Positions 29,701-41,001 of a stretch of 64,000 nt of DNA are shown one piece after another. The first letter of the stretch is position 1; every line of letters starts with the position of its first letter. A program made the translations under genes and the position numbers. Below the pieces are notes generated by a model that did not search any database, was not told where the DNA came from, and was given only the letters and a program-made list of their open reading frames with translations. Source of the stretch: Luzula sylvatica (taxonomy: Eukaryota > Streptophyta > Magnoliopsida > Poales > Juncaceae); assembly GCA_946800325.1 (NCBI GenBank), contig OX326958.1:14040992-14104991 (forward strand), given 5' to 3'.

Positions 29701-32700
29701 TTCAAAACAATTTGTTTATGCTCGGGGGAGTTCAAGTAACGTATTTTGAGATCATTTGAATCGTATCTTTTACCACATAACATTTCACCAAAATTTACAA
29801 ACACTAAGAAAATTTGTTTTTCGATTCAAAACAATTTGTTTATGCTTTGGGGAGTTCCAATAACGTATTTTTACGTCATTTGAATCGTATCTTTTACCAC
29901 ATAACATTTCACCAAAATTAACAGACACTAAGAAAGTTTGTTTTTCGATACAAAACAATCTATTTATGCTTTGGGGAGTTCAAATAACGTATTTTGAGAT
30001 CATTTGAGTCGTATCTTTTACCACATAACATTTCACCAAAATTTACAAACACTAAGACAGTTTGTTTTTCGATTCAAAACAATTTGTTTATGCTTTGGGG
30101 AGTTCAAATAACGTATTTTTAGATCATTTGAATCGTATCTTTTACCACATAACATTTCACCAAAATTTACAAACACTAAGAAAGTTTGTTTTTCGATTCA
30201 AAACAATTTGTTTATGCTTTGGGGAGTTCCAATAACGTATTTTTACATCATTTGAATCGTATCTTTTACCACATAACATTTCACCAAAATTTACAAACAC
30301 TAAGAAAGTTTGTTTTTCGATTCAAAACAATTTGTTTTTCGATTCAAAATAATTTGTTTATGCTTTGGGGAGTTCAAGTAACGTATTTTGAGATCATTTG
30401 AATTGTATCTTTTACCACATAACATTTCACCAAAATTTACAAACACTAAGAAAGTTTGTTTTTCGATTCAAAACAATCTGTTTATGCTTTGGGGAGTTCA
30501 AATAACGTATTTTGAGATCATTTGAATCGTATCTTTTACTACATAACATTTCACCAAAATTTACAAACACTAAGACAGTTTGTTTTTCGATTCAAAACAA
30601 TTTGTTTATGCTTTGGGGAGTTCAAGTAACGTATTTTGAGATCATTTGAATCGTATCTTTTACCACATAACATTTCACCAAAATTTACAAACACTAAGAA
30701 AGTTTGTTTTTCCATTCAAAACAATTTGTTTATGCTTTGGGGAGTTCCAATAACGTATTTTTACATCATTTGAATCGTATCTTTTACCACATAACATTTC
30801 ACCAAAATTAACAGACACTAAGAAAGTTTGTTTTTCGATACAAAACAATCTGTTTATGCTTTGGGGAGTTCAAATAACGTATTTTGAGATCATTTGAATC
30901 GTATCTTTTACCACATAACATTTCACCAAAATTTACAAACACTAAGACAGTTTGTTTTTCGATTCAAAACAATTTGTTTATGCTTTGGGGAGTTCAAATA
31001 ACGTATTTTTAGATCATTTGAATCGTATCTTTTACCACATAACATTTCACCAAAATTTACAAACACTAAGAAAGTTTGTTTTTCGATTCAAAACAATTTG
31101 TTTATGCTTTGGAGAGTTCCAATAACGTATTTTTACATCATTTGAATCGTATCTTTTACCACATAACATTTCACCAAAATTTACAAACACTAAGAAAGTT
31201 TGTTTTTCGATTCAAAACAATATGTTTATGCTTTGGGGAGTTCCAATAACGTATTTTTACATCATTTGAATCGTATCTTTTACCACATAACATTTCACCA
31301 AAATTAACAGACACTAAGAAAGTTTGTTTTTCGATTCAAAACAATCTGTTTATGCTTTGGGGAGTTCAAATAACGTATTTTGAGATCATTTGAATCGTAT
31401 CTTTTACCACATAACATTTCACCGAAATTTACAAACACTAAGAAAGTTTGTTTTTCGATTCAAAACAATTTGTTTATGTTTTGTGGAGTTAAAATAACGT
31501 ATTTTGAGATCATTTGAATCGTATCTTTTACTACATAACATTTCACCAAAATTTACAAACACTAAGAAAGTTTGTTTTTCAATTCAAAACAATATGTTTA
31601 TGCTTTGGGGAGTTCAAATAATGTATTTTGAGATCATTTGAATCGTATCTTTTACCACATAACATTTCACCAAAATTTACAAACACTAAGAAAGTTTGTT
31701 TTTCGATTCAAAACAATCTGTTTATGCTATGGGTAGTTCAAATAACGTATTTTGAGATCATTTGAATCGTATCTTTTACCACATAACATTTCACCAAAAT
31801 TTACAAACACTAAGAAAGTTTGTTTTTCGATTCAAAATAATTTGTTTATGCTTTGGGGAGTTCAAATAACGTATTTTTAGATCATTTGAATCGTATCTTT
31901 TACTACATAATATTTCACCAAAATTTACAAACACTAAGAAAGTTTGTTTTTCGATTCAAAACAATATGTTTATGCTTTGGGGAGTTCCAATAATGTATTT
32001 GTACATCATTTGAATCGTATCTTTTACCACATAACATTTCACCAAATTTAACAAACACTAAGAAAGTTTGTTTTTCGATTCAAAACAATCTGTTTATGCT
32101 TTGGGGAGTTAAAATAACGTATTTTGAGATCATTTGAATCGTATCTTTTACTACATAACATTTCACCAAAATATACAAACACTAAGAAAGTTTGTTTTTC
32201 GATTCAAAACAATATGTTTATGCTTTGGGGAGTTCAAATAATGTATTTTGAGATCATTTGAATCGTATCTTTTACCACATAACATTTCACCAAAATTTAC
32301 AAACACTAAGAAAGTTTGTTTTTCGATTCAAAACAATCTGTTTATGCTTTGGGGAGTTCAAATAACGTATTTTGAGATCGTTTGAATCGTATCTTTTACC
32401 ACATAACATTTCACCAAAATTTACAAACACTAAGAAAGTTTGTTTTTCGATTCCAAACAATATGTTTATGCTTTGGGGAGTTCAAATAATGTATTTTGAG
32501 ATCATTTGAATCGTATCTTTTACCACATAACATTTCACCAAAATTTACAAACACTAAGAAAGTTTGTTTTTCGATTCAAAACAATATGTTTATGCTTTGG
32601 GGAGTTCAAATAATGTATTTTGAGATCATTTGAATCGTATCTTTTACCACATAACATTTCACCAAAATTTACAAACACTAAGAAAGTTTGTTTTTCGATT

Positions 32701-33480
32701 CAAAACAATTTGTTTATGTTTTGGGGAATACAAATAACGTATTTTGAGATCATTTGAATCGTATCTTTTACCACATAACATTTCACCAAAATTAACAGAC
32801 ACTAAGAAAGTTTGTTTTTCGAAACAAAACAATCTGTTTATGCTTTGGGGAGTTCAAATAACGTATTTTGAGATCATTTGAATCGTATCTTTTACCACAT
32901 AACATTTCACCAAAATTTACAAACACTAAGACAGTTTGTTTTTCGATTCAAAACAATTTGTTTATGCTTTGGGGAGTTCAAATAACGTATTTTTAGATCA
33001 TTTGAATCGTATCTTTTACCACATAACATTTCACCAAAATTTACAAACACTAAGAAAGTTTGTTTTTCGATTCAAAACAATTTGTTTATGCTTTGGGGAG
33101 TTCAAATAACGTATTTTTACATGATTTGAATCGTATCTTTTACCACATAACATTTCACCAAAATTTACAAACACTAAGAAAGTTTGTTTTTCGATTCAAA
33201 ACAATATGTTTATGCTTTGGGGAGTTCCAATAACGTATTTTTACATCATTTGAATCGTATCTTTTACCACATAATATTTCACCAAATTTAACAAACACTA
33301 AGAAAGTTTGTTTTTCGATTCAAAACAATCTGTTTATGCTTTGGGGAGTTCAAATAACGTATTTTGAGATCATGTGAATCGTATCTTTTACCACATAACA
33401 TTTCACCGAAATTTACAAACACTAAGAAAGTTTGTTTTTCGATTCAAAACAATTTGTTTTTCGATTCAAAACAATTTGTT
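17767..33480 (+). repeat. 146-bp expanded satellite units, left arm (nine)
   Basis: Nine units in this interval carry an internal 22-bp duplication, giving CGATTCAAAACAATTTG twice in succession. They lie near 17775, 19275, 21160, 22425, 24805, 27185, 29435, 30335 and 33445. The normal unit contains TTTGTTT twice, 22 bp apart (unit positions 27-33 and 49-55), so misalignment between these 7-bp repeats explains the expansion. No such unit is seen before about 17.7 kb. Confidence 0.88.
21639..28150 (+). repeat. 2378-bp higher-order repeat, 2.7 tandem copies
   Basis: Copies run 21639-24016, 24017-26394 and 26395 to about 28150 (truncated). The period of 2378 bp equals 19 x 124 plus 22, that is 18 normal units and one 146-bp expanded unit. 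Diagnostic shared variants are TTTGTGATC, ATGTATTTGTACATC, TATCCTTTGG (in two adjacent units), TATGTTTTGGGGAGTAC, GGGGAATAC and CGATACAAAAC. Copy 3 departs from the pattern near 28.15-28.2 kb. Copies differ by only a few bases, so the amplification is recent. Confidence 0.92.
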
Positions 33481-34790
33481 TATGCTTTGGGGAGTTCAAG
33501 TAACGTATTTTGAGATCATTTGAATAGTATCTTTTACCACATAACATTTCACCAAAATTTACAAACACTAAGAAAGTTTGTTTTTCGATTCAAAACAATC
33601 TGTTTATGCTTTGGGGAGTTCAAATAACGTATTTTGAGATCATTTGAATCGTATCTTTTACTACATAACATTTCACCAAAATTTACAAACACTTAGACAG
33701 TTTGTTTTTCGATTCAAAACAATTTGTTTATGCTTTGGGGAGTTCAAGTAACGTATTTTGAGATCATTTGAATCGTATCTTTTACCACATAACATTTCAC
33801 CAAAATTTACAAACACTAAGAAAGTTTGTTTTTCGATTCAAAACAATTTGTTTATGCTTTGGGGAGTTCCAATAACGTATTTTTACATCATTTGAATCGT
33901 ATCTTTTACCACATAACATTTCACCAAAATTAACAGACACTAAGAAAGTTTGTTTTTCGATACAAAACAATCTGTTTATGCTTTGGGGAGTTCAAATAAC
34001 GTATTTTGAGATCATTTGAATCGTATCTTTTACCACATAACATTTCACCAAAATTTACAAACACTAAGACAGTTTGTTTTTCGATTCAAAACAATTTGTT
34101 TATGCTTTGGGGAGTTCAAATAACGTATTTTTAGATCATTTGAATCGTATCTTTTACCACATAACATTTCACCAAAATTTACAAACACTAAGAAAGTTTG
34201 TTTTTCGATTCAAAACAATTTGTTTATGCTTTGGGGAGTTCCAATAACGTATTTTTACATGATTTGAATCGTATCTTTTACCACATAACATTTCACCAAA
34301 ATTTACAAACACTAAGAAAGTTTGTTTTTCGATTCAAAACAATATGTTTATGCTTTGGGGAGTTCCAATAACGTATTTTTACATCATTTGAATCGTATCT
34401 TTTACCACATAACATTTCACCAAAATTAACAGACACTAAGAAAGTTTGTTTTTCGATTCAAAACAATCTGTTTATGCTTTGGGGAGTTTAAATAACGTAT
34501 TTTGAGATCATTTGAATCGTATCTTTTACCACATAACATTTCACCGAAATTTACAAACACTAAGAAAGTTTGTTTTTTGATTCAAAACAATTTGTTTATG
34601 TTTTGTGGAGTTAAAATAACGTATTTTGAGATCATTTGAATCGTATCTTTTACTACATAACATTTCACCAAAATTTACAAACACTAAGAAAGTTTGTTTT
34701 TCGATTCCAAACAATCTGTTTATGCTTTGGGGAGTTCAAATAACGTATTTTGAGATCGTTTGAATCGTATCTTTTACCACATAACATTTC

Positions 34791-35410
34791 ACCAAATTTA
34801 ACAAACACTAAGAAAGTTTGTTTTTCGATTCAAAACAATTTGTTTATGATTTGGGGAGTTCAAATAACGTATTTTGAGATCATTTGAATCGTATCTTTTA
34901 CCACATAACATTTCACCAAAATTTACAACCACTAAGACAGTTTGTTTTTCGATTCAAAACAATTTGTTTATGCTTTGGGGAGTTCAAATAACGTATTTTT
35001 AGATCATTTGAATCGTATCTTTTACCACATAATATTTCACCAAAATTTACAAACACTAAGACAGTTTGTTTTTCGATTCAAAACAATTTGTTTATGCTTT
35101 GGGGAGTTCAAATAACGTATTTTGAGATCATTTGAATCGTATCTTTTACCACATAACATTTCACCAAAATTTACAACCACTAAGACAGTTTGTTTTTCGA
35201 TTCAAAACAATTTGTTTATGCTTTGGGGAGTTCAAATAACGTATTTTTAGATCATTTGAATCGTATCTTTTACCACATAATATTTCACCAAAATTTACAA
35301 ACACTAAGACCGTTTGTTTTTCGATTCAAAACAATATGTTTATGCTTTGGGGAGTTCAAATAATGTATTTTGAGATCATTTGAATCGTATCTTTTACCAC
35401 ATAACATTTC
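34791..35410 (+). repeat. Five-unit block duplicated 1737 bp away, copy 1
   Basis: The block includes TTTATGATTTGG, units with ACAACCACTAAGACAG, TAATATTTC variants and a unit with AAGACCGTTTG. It recurs at 36528-37147 at an offset of 1737 bp (14 units plus 1 bp; the extra base is in ACCAAAAATTTTC near 36404). Confidence 0.8.
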
Positions 35411-36527
35411 ACCAAAATTTACAAACACTAAGAAAGTTTGTTTTTCGACTCAAAACAATCTGTTTATGCTTTGGGGAGTTCAAATAACGTATTTTGAGAT
35501 CGATTGAATCGTATCTTTTACCACATAACATTTCACCAAAATTTACAAACACTAAGAAAGTTTTTTTTTCGATTCAAAACAATATGTTTATGCTTTGGGG
35601 AGTTCAAATAATTTATTTTGAGATCATTTGAATCGTATCTTTTACCACATAACATTTCACCAAAATTTACAAACACTAAGAAAGTTTGTTTTTCGATTCA
35701 AAACAATATGTTTATGCTTTGGGGAGTTCAAATAATGTATTTTGAGATCATTTGAATCGTATCTTTTACCACATAACATTTCACCAAAATTTACAAACAC
35801 TAAGAAAGTTTGTTTTTCGATTCCAAACAATCTGTTTATGCTTTGGGGAGTTCAAATAACGTATTTTGAGATCGTTTGAATCGTATCTTTTACCACATAA
35901 CATTTCACAAAAATTTACAAACACTAAGACAGTTAGTTTTTCGATTCAAAAGAATTTGTTTATGCTTTGGGGAGTTCAAATAACGTATTTTTAGATCATT
36001 TGAATCGTATCTTTTACTACTTAACATTTCACCAAAATTTACAAACACTAAGAAAGTTTGTTTTTCGATCCAAAACAATATGTTTATGCTTTGGGGAGTT
36101 CAAATAATGTATTTTGAGATCATTTGAATCGTATCTTTTACCACATAACATTTCACCAAAATTGACAAACACTAAGAAAGTTTGTTTTTCGATTCAAAAC
36201 AATCTGTTTATGCTATGGGGAGTTCAAATAACGTATTTTGAGATCATTTGAATCGTATCTTTTACCACATAACATTTCACCAAAATTTACAAACACTAAG
36301 AAAGTTTGTTTTTCGATTCAAAACAATTTGTTTATGCTTTGGGGAGTTCAAATAACGTATTTTTAGATCATTTGAATCGTATCTTTTACTACATAACATT
36401 TCACCAAAAATTTTCAAACACTAAGAAAGTTTGTTTTTCGATTCAAAACAATATGTTTATGCTTTGGGGAGTTCCAATAATGTATTTTTACATCATTTGA
36501 ATCGTATCTTTTACCACATAACATTTC

Positions 36528-37147
36528 ACCAAATTTAACAAACACTAAGAAAGTTTGTTTTTCGATTCAAAACAATTTGTTTATGATTTGGGGAGTTCAA
36601 ATAACGTATTTTGAGATCATTTGAATCGTATCTTTTACCACATAACATTTCACCAAAATTTACAACCACTAAGACAGTTTGTTTTTCGATTCAAAACAAT
36701 TTGTTTATGCTTTGGGGAGTTCAAATAACGTATTTTTAGATCATTTGAATCGTATCTTTTACCACATAATATTTCACCAAAATTTACAAACACTAAGACA
36801 GTTTGTTTTTCGATTCAAAACAATTTGTTTATGCTTTGGGGAGTTCAAATAACGTATTTTGAGATCATTTGAATCGTATCTTTTACCACATAACATTTCA
36901 CCAAAATTTACAACCACTAAGACAGTTTGTTTTTCGATTCAAAACAATTTGTTTATGCTTTGGGGAGTTCAAATAACGTATTTTTAGATCATTTGAATCG
37001 TATCTTTTACCACATAATATTTCACCAAAATTTACAAACACTAAGACCGTTTGTTTTTCGATTCAAAACAATATGTTTATGCTTTGGGGAGTTCAAATAA
37101 TGTATTTTGAGATCATTTGAATCGTATCTTTTACCACATAACATTTC
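36528..37147 (+). repeat. Five-unit block duplicated 1737 bp away, copy 2
   Basis: Second copy of the block at 34791-35410. It lies just left of the retrotransposon insertion. Its last units also match the right flank near 48.0-48.3 kb, showing that both flanks belong to the same higher-order pattern. Confidence 0.78.
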
Positions 37148-37374
37148 ACCAAAATTTACGAACACTAAGAAAGTTTGTTTTTCGATTCAAAACAATTTGT
37201 TTATGCTTTGGGGAGTTCAAATAACGTATTTTGAGATCATTTGAATCGTATCTTTTACTACATAACATTTCACCAAAATTTTAAAACACTAAGAAAGTTT
37301 GTTTTTCGATTCAAAACAATATGTTTATGCTTTGGGGAGTTCAAATAATGTATTTTGAGATCATTTGAATCGTA

Positions 37375-37379
37375 TGTTT
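37375..37379. repeat. Target-site duplication, left copy (TGTTT)
   Basis: TGTTT directly precedes the LTR and is repeated at 47258-47262 directly after the other LTR. Removing the element and one copy gives CGTATGTTTTACCACAT, which is a satellite variant present intact at about 48493-48509. Confidence 0.97.
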
Positions 37380-37573
37380 TGTTGGTTAATTCTAACCTAG
37401 AGGGGGGTAAATTTGGCAATCTAACTTATACTTAGTTTAGATTTAAACCTAATTTACGGTGCGGAATAAATAATAATTTAGATGATAAAGATGATACCGT
37501 ACAAACACTTTGACACAAGATGTTTGTTTACGAAGTTCGGTAGGTGGTTGCTTTGTAGCTTTAACTCACCCTT

Positions 37574-37610
37574 TACTCGCTTAATTGACCGACTCAATTA
37601 TTTGCGAGTA
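37574..37610 (-). other. Hairpin in R/U5 (3' LTR copy)
   Basis: TACTCGC and GCGAGTA form a 7-bp outer stem. TAATTG and CAATTA form a 6-bp inner stem around a 7-nt loop. It is the same element as 46044-46080 in the other LTR. Confidence 0.6.
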
Positions 37611-37795
37611 CCTACGTCTCCGGGAATGCCTTGTGCCTCTTTTTGGCTTTCGATTGAATTCCAACTCAACTCGATTACAAGGATTTGCCTAGATCGATTT
37701 ACACGCTTCTATCGATCTATAGCTTAGGCTCTTTACACTTTGTTGCACTAGCCTATTACACTTTTTCACTAATCGAGCTACAACGTGATCGGTCA

Positions 37796-37810
37796 CGTGA
37801 GTGGGATACG
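37796..37810. repeat. 15-bp inverted repeat arm in LTR (R/U5 side)
   Basis: CGTGAGTGGGATACG is the perfect reverse complement of 38537-38551 in the same LTR. It overlaps a G-box-like CACGTG at 37794-37799. The same arms lie at 46266-46280 and 47007-47021 in the other LTR. Confidence 0.85.
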
Positions 37811-37960
37811 ATTAGTGGAGAATATCGAAAGTAGATCAATGATCTAAAGAGGTTTCTCAAGCTATCAATGGATATAGATAATCACAGCTTAGGGTTTCTC
37901 TCTTTTTAGGTTTTAATGTTTGAAAATGAAGAGTTGGGAGAGAGAGACCCATGAAGGATT

Positions 37961-37969
37961 CTATTTATA
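37961..37969 (-). promoter_or_regulatory. TATA box copy in the 3' LTR
   Basis: TATAAATAG on the minus strand, the duplicate of the promoter element at 46431-46439. If active here it would drive transcription leftward into the satellite array. Confidence 0.6.
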
Positions 37970-38000
37970 CTCTCTATAGAAATCCTTCAGAAAACTTGCA

Positions 38001-38453
38001 GTGCGTTCGAACGCATTACAGTTCGTTCAGAACGCACTTGAAGTTTGCACTAGCCGTTTCAAAATAACGTGCAAGTACATCTTGGGTCCGTTCGAACGTA
38101 CAATGTCCGTTCGTAACGGACTCAATTATACATAGCATTTTGCGTTCACAGGAACAAGAGTCCGTTCAACGCACTTAAAAGTGGGTGAACGGATTCCAGG
38201 TTGTCCGTTCGAACGCACATGGATGTTCGTTCGAACGCACACATTCCTGTGACATTTTCCGTTCACAGGAAGGATTGTCCGTTCAACGCACTCAGAAGGT
38301 GTTTGAACGGATTCTAATTATCCGTTCGAACGGACATGATTCTTCGTTCGAACGCACACATCCCTGTGACACGTTTGATTCTAATCAAGCTTTTAAAGTT
38401 TTGATATTTAGCAAGTCCGTTCTGAACGGACTTTGAGTTCGTTCAGAACGCAC
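38001..38453. promoter_or_regulatory. U3 dyad cluster (3' LTR copy)
   Basis: About twelve copies of a near-palindrome, GT(G/C/T)CGTTC(0-1 nt)GAACG(C/G)AC, identical to the cluster at 46471-46923. It includes a 117-bp tandem duplication (38136-38252 and 38253-38369). Confidence 0.7.
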
Positions 38454-38787
38454 TTCCTGCTTGACTGAACTCTTTGTTATTTTGAACATGATTTTACTTG
38501 AGTTCTACTAGGTTTGTACCTATGGTTTATTTGTGGCGTATCCCACTCACGGAATGCTTCAACATCTTGAGTCTTGATGTATTCCAATGGCCTTCCATGT
38601 TTTCTTCTTTTCTTGTTTATCTTGAGACTTCATGTCTTGATTCTTGATGTAATCCAATGAAGTCCTCCTTCACAAGTCCTCCTTCATCTTCGTATCGTAC
38701 CTATGTTATCCTGCACTTTTCTGGATGTAAACATTAGTAATGACAGTGTTTTGAAATAATCAAACTATCAGGAAATTTGAACCAACA

Positions 38788-39315
38788 AACTCCCCCTTTT
38801 GATTAATTTCAAAACACTGTCGGTTTGGAGAGTTTCACCATTTAGTTGAGAACTTTCCGTACGATCGTTTCTCCCCCATTTTGAAAGAGATCAAAAGGGC
38901 CAAGGAGACTTCAAAAACGGAAGGCTCCCCCTAAATGCGAGCTCCCCCTCAAAGAATAAATTGATGAATGTATGAGCTCGTAAGTATGATCAAATTCTTT
39001 TGTTTTGGAATGATGACAATCCTTTCAAAATTTAGCAGATTTTCAATAACATAAAACAGTTTTAGTGTGCGTTCCGAACGGAAAAAGTAATGCGTTCGAA
39101 CGCACTTTCTTCTGGACTAATAGGTTATATAAGAATAAAAAATCCAAAATAGATGCAACAGTTTAAACTGACAATATGACCATAACAGTTTGTTCACAAC
39201 ATGGCATGACACAGACTACAAACATAACAAACACAACAAACACAAGTTCTCACACACATGCACGTCATATAAAAATAGACACTACAACACAAGACACTTA
39301 TAACACCGCCGGTGA
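38788..39315 (-). other. Element 3' untranslated region
   Basis: No ORF of note. It holds the polypurine tract next to the LTR, three further polypurine-tract-like runs (38871-38880, 38925-38935 and 38942-38953, each containing GGGGGAG on the minus strand), and two GTTCGAAC-type dyads at 39067-39082 and 39091-39105. The rest is AT-rich with CA-rich stretches around 39180-39300. Confidence 0.75.
38790..38800 (-). other. Polypurine tract (PPT)
   Basis: AAAAGGGGGAG on the minus strand, two bases from the 3' LTR boundary. In LTR retrotransposons this run resists RNase H and primes plus-strand DNA synthesis. Position and composition match the plant copia norm. Confidence 0.9.
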
Positions 39316-41001
39316 TTACATCTCGTTGGGACCGGGGTAAGGGTTCGGGTCGGGATGATAGCTTGGACCGGACGCAAAGAAGTCGTCGACGTTGAAAGTT
39401 CCCGAATGGGACCTTGACGGATTCACGGTGGGATTTGCTGGAGGAGGAGGATTGGCTTGTGCTCGAGGTTCAGGGTAGGCCCCGAAACGGTTTTCAAGAT
39501 GACCGTACAGGTCGGAAAATTGACGTTCTACTCTCTCGAGCATCCTTGTCTCGGAAACTTGCATGCCCTCTCGAATTTCATTTCGAATCCCTTGTTCATG
39601 TTGCTCCATACGCTTATTCATTGCCTCTAACAACGAAGTTATGTGAGCGAACCGCCTTTCATCCCTTTCCATCGGGACGTTCGAACTTCTTACACTCTCA
39701 CTCCTCTCATGTGGTCGAGCCTGGTTTGCACTGCCCTGGTCGGATGGAGCGTCACTCTCCGACCAACGGGTAGGATTTGGAGGAAGATGGAACGCTCCCT
39801 CTTCATCTGGGTGATCAATAATCCATTCATGAGCTTGTGCCGAATACCGAAACCTTTGACGTAGAAGGTTTAATTTGGACGCGAGGTTGATCGGAGGTTC
39901 AGGTCGGAAATCCCAATCTTCCACCGGTATCGAGACTCCTTGGAGGTTCAACATTCGAGCGATCAACGTTCCATAGGGTAACGACGCATTCCTAAGGTTT
40001 ATGGCGCTTTCCATGTGCCTTAATATGAGATGAGGCACATGGATAGGGAGTTGGTCCTCGTACCACATGCGATATAAACACAAGATATTTCGATCTTCGA
40101 GGTTTACTCTTAATTTTTCAACTGGAGCGAGAATGTTATTACCAATTATCCAGACGAATTTTTCAGGAGCAGCCAAGTGTGATACTGCTGATTGTGATGC
40201 GTATCTATTCGTGACCACCTTCTTCATGGTTTCGAACCCTTCGATTTCAATTTTCCCTTTGCGGTCGTTGTACACCTTCTCTCCATCATCTTTGAGCCCG
40301 AACAAGTCGCACAAATTCTGCACCGAGATAACGACTTCCTCACCGAGAATAAACGAGGTTATCTTATCTTGGGCATGATCGAAAGTGGCGTTCGCATAGA
40401 ATAGCCGAGTGATGATCTCATACGACCTCTCGTTGAGACGCGCAAGGTTTGCAAATCCCCATTTTTGCTCGATTTCCTCGATCTTGTTGGAAAGAATAGA
40501 ACAATTTCGTGGAAACTCGTAATAGTAAGATTTTGAGAGGGGTCTCCTTACCACAACGCTATTGAAAAGGAGTCCGGCTTCCTGGTTTCGAAAGAGATAA
40601 TCGTTATTCGGATTAGTGAAATCGTAATCTGCTTGCATTCGTGCGCTGTGATTAGGCCTGTTGGCTGGTGTGCCCCTCTTTATGCGAACAATCGATGGAG
40701 GCGGTGGTATTTCTTGAGCTTTCGAGCTTTCTCCTGTTCTCTTCTTTTCCATGTATTTCCCTTTTGATATGAGGCTTCGATTAGCATCCATGAAATCAAG
40801 CTTTTGAGAGAGAAGAGAAGGAGTTTGGGAAAGAGAGGAATGTAAATCGTGTCTCTTTAAGTTTCTTCGTACGAGAAGAGGAAACCAAGCGTCCATTGAT
40901 GAGGGTCGGTTGCATGCAGATGGGGAGTAAACACGACGAGTTCGTTCGAACGGACATTCATGTGCGTTCGAACGTACACGCTTCTGGGTAAAAGGCGCCA
41001 T
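39316..41001 (-). CDS. Extra ORF downstream of pol, plant retroelement domain with coiled coil
   Basis: A frame of 561 codons placed between pol and the 3' LTR, where SIRE-type elements carry an env-like ORF. I start it at 41001 because that ATG lies in AACAATGGC, close to the plant initiation consensus; an upstream ATG at 41079 would add 26 codons made largely of dyad repeats. Residues about 155-360 look globular and contain FYAN, an LCDLFGL segment and LPYGTLIARML. This pattern resembles the 'putative plant transposon protein' domain (Pfam Transposase_32), a recognition by eye only. Residues about 449-506 are charged and helical, probably a coiled coil; the last 45 residues are rich in proline and asparagine. 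I see no signal peptide, no membrane segment and no cysteine-rich fusion-type region, so an envelope role is not supported. Function is unknown. It shares the minus strand with gag and pol. Confidence 0.75.
   Translation of the reverse strand: MAPFTQKRVRSNAHECPFERTRRVYSPSACNRPSSMDAWFPLLVRRNLKRHDLHSSLSQTPSLLSQKLDFMDANRSLISKGKYMEKKRTGESSKAQEIPPPPSIVRIKRGTPANRPNHSARMQADYDFTNPNNDYLFRNQEAGLLFNSVVVRRPLSKSYYYEFPRNCSILSNKIEEIEQKWGFANLARLNERSYEIITRLFYANATFDHAQDKITSFILGEEVVISVQNLCDLFGLKDDGEKVYNDRKGKIEIEGFETMKKVVTNRYASQSAVSHLAAPEKFVWIIGNNILAPVEKLRVNLEDRNILCLYRMWYEDQLPIHVPHLILRHMESAINLRNASLPYGTLIARMLNLQGVSIPVEDWDFRPEPPINLASKLNLLRQRFRYSAQAHEWIIDHPDEEGAFHLPPNPTRWSESDAPSDQGSANQARPHERSESVRSSNVPMERDERRFAHITSLLEAMNKRMEQHEQGIRNEIREGMQVSETRMLERVERQFSDLYGHLENRFGAYPEPRAQANPPPPANPTVNPSRSHSGTFNVDDFFASGPSYHPDPNPYPGPNEM

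Larger units (their letters stand above)
1..37379 (+). repeat. 124-bp satellite array, left arm (about 301 units)
   Basis: The sequence repeats every 124 bp without a break; successive units start with ACCAAAATTT or ACCGAAATTT at 1, 125, 249, 373 and so on. Numbered from that start, a unit has ACAAAC at 11-16, GTTTGT at 26-31, CGATTCAAA at 36-44, a TTTATGCTTTGGGGAGTTC block near 53-71, and TTTGAATCG at 93-101. All units point the same way. Units differ mainly at a few positions (AATTTG/AATCTG/AATATG/AATCCG; TTCAAATAACG/TTCAAGTAACG/TTCCAATAATG; TTTGAGATC/TTTTAGATC/TTTTACATC), and combinations of these mark higher-order repeats. Because 124 is not a multiple of 3, short ORFs of 64-84 codons arise by chance in every array. 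No gene is supported here. The role is unknown: centromeric, pericentromeric or knob satellite are all possible. Confidence 0.98.
37380..38787 (-). repeat. 3' LTR of the retrotransposon (1408 bp)
   Basis: Identical by reading to 45850-47257 (constant offset 8470). Ends form an 8-bp terminal inverted repeat, TGTTGGTT and AACCAACA, longer than the minimal TG...CA. On the minus strand U3 runs from 38787 to about 37935 and R plus U5 from there to 37380, judged from the TATA box at 37961-37969. Two short ORFs inside (37482-37727 and 38185-38436, plus strand) have no support as genes. Confidence 0.97.

Noticed and set aside
1..37379. CRISPR-like regular repeat array
   Set aside because: The whole 124-bp unit repeats with no unique spacers, and the context is a plant retroelement in satellite DNA.
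37482..38436. Plus-strand ORFs in the LTR (37482-37727 and 38185-38436, repeated at 45952-46197 and 46655-46906)
   Set aside because: They lie antisense to the element in U3 and R/U5, and the second is a translation of the dyad repeats. Their duplication only reflects LTR identity.
39316..41001. Envelope glycoprotein gene
   Set aside because: The position fits an env-like ORF, but there is no signal peptide, transmembrane segment or cysteine-rich region; the content is a soluble domain plus coiled coil.
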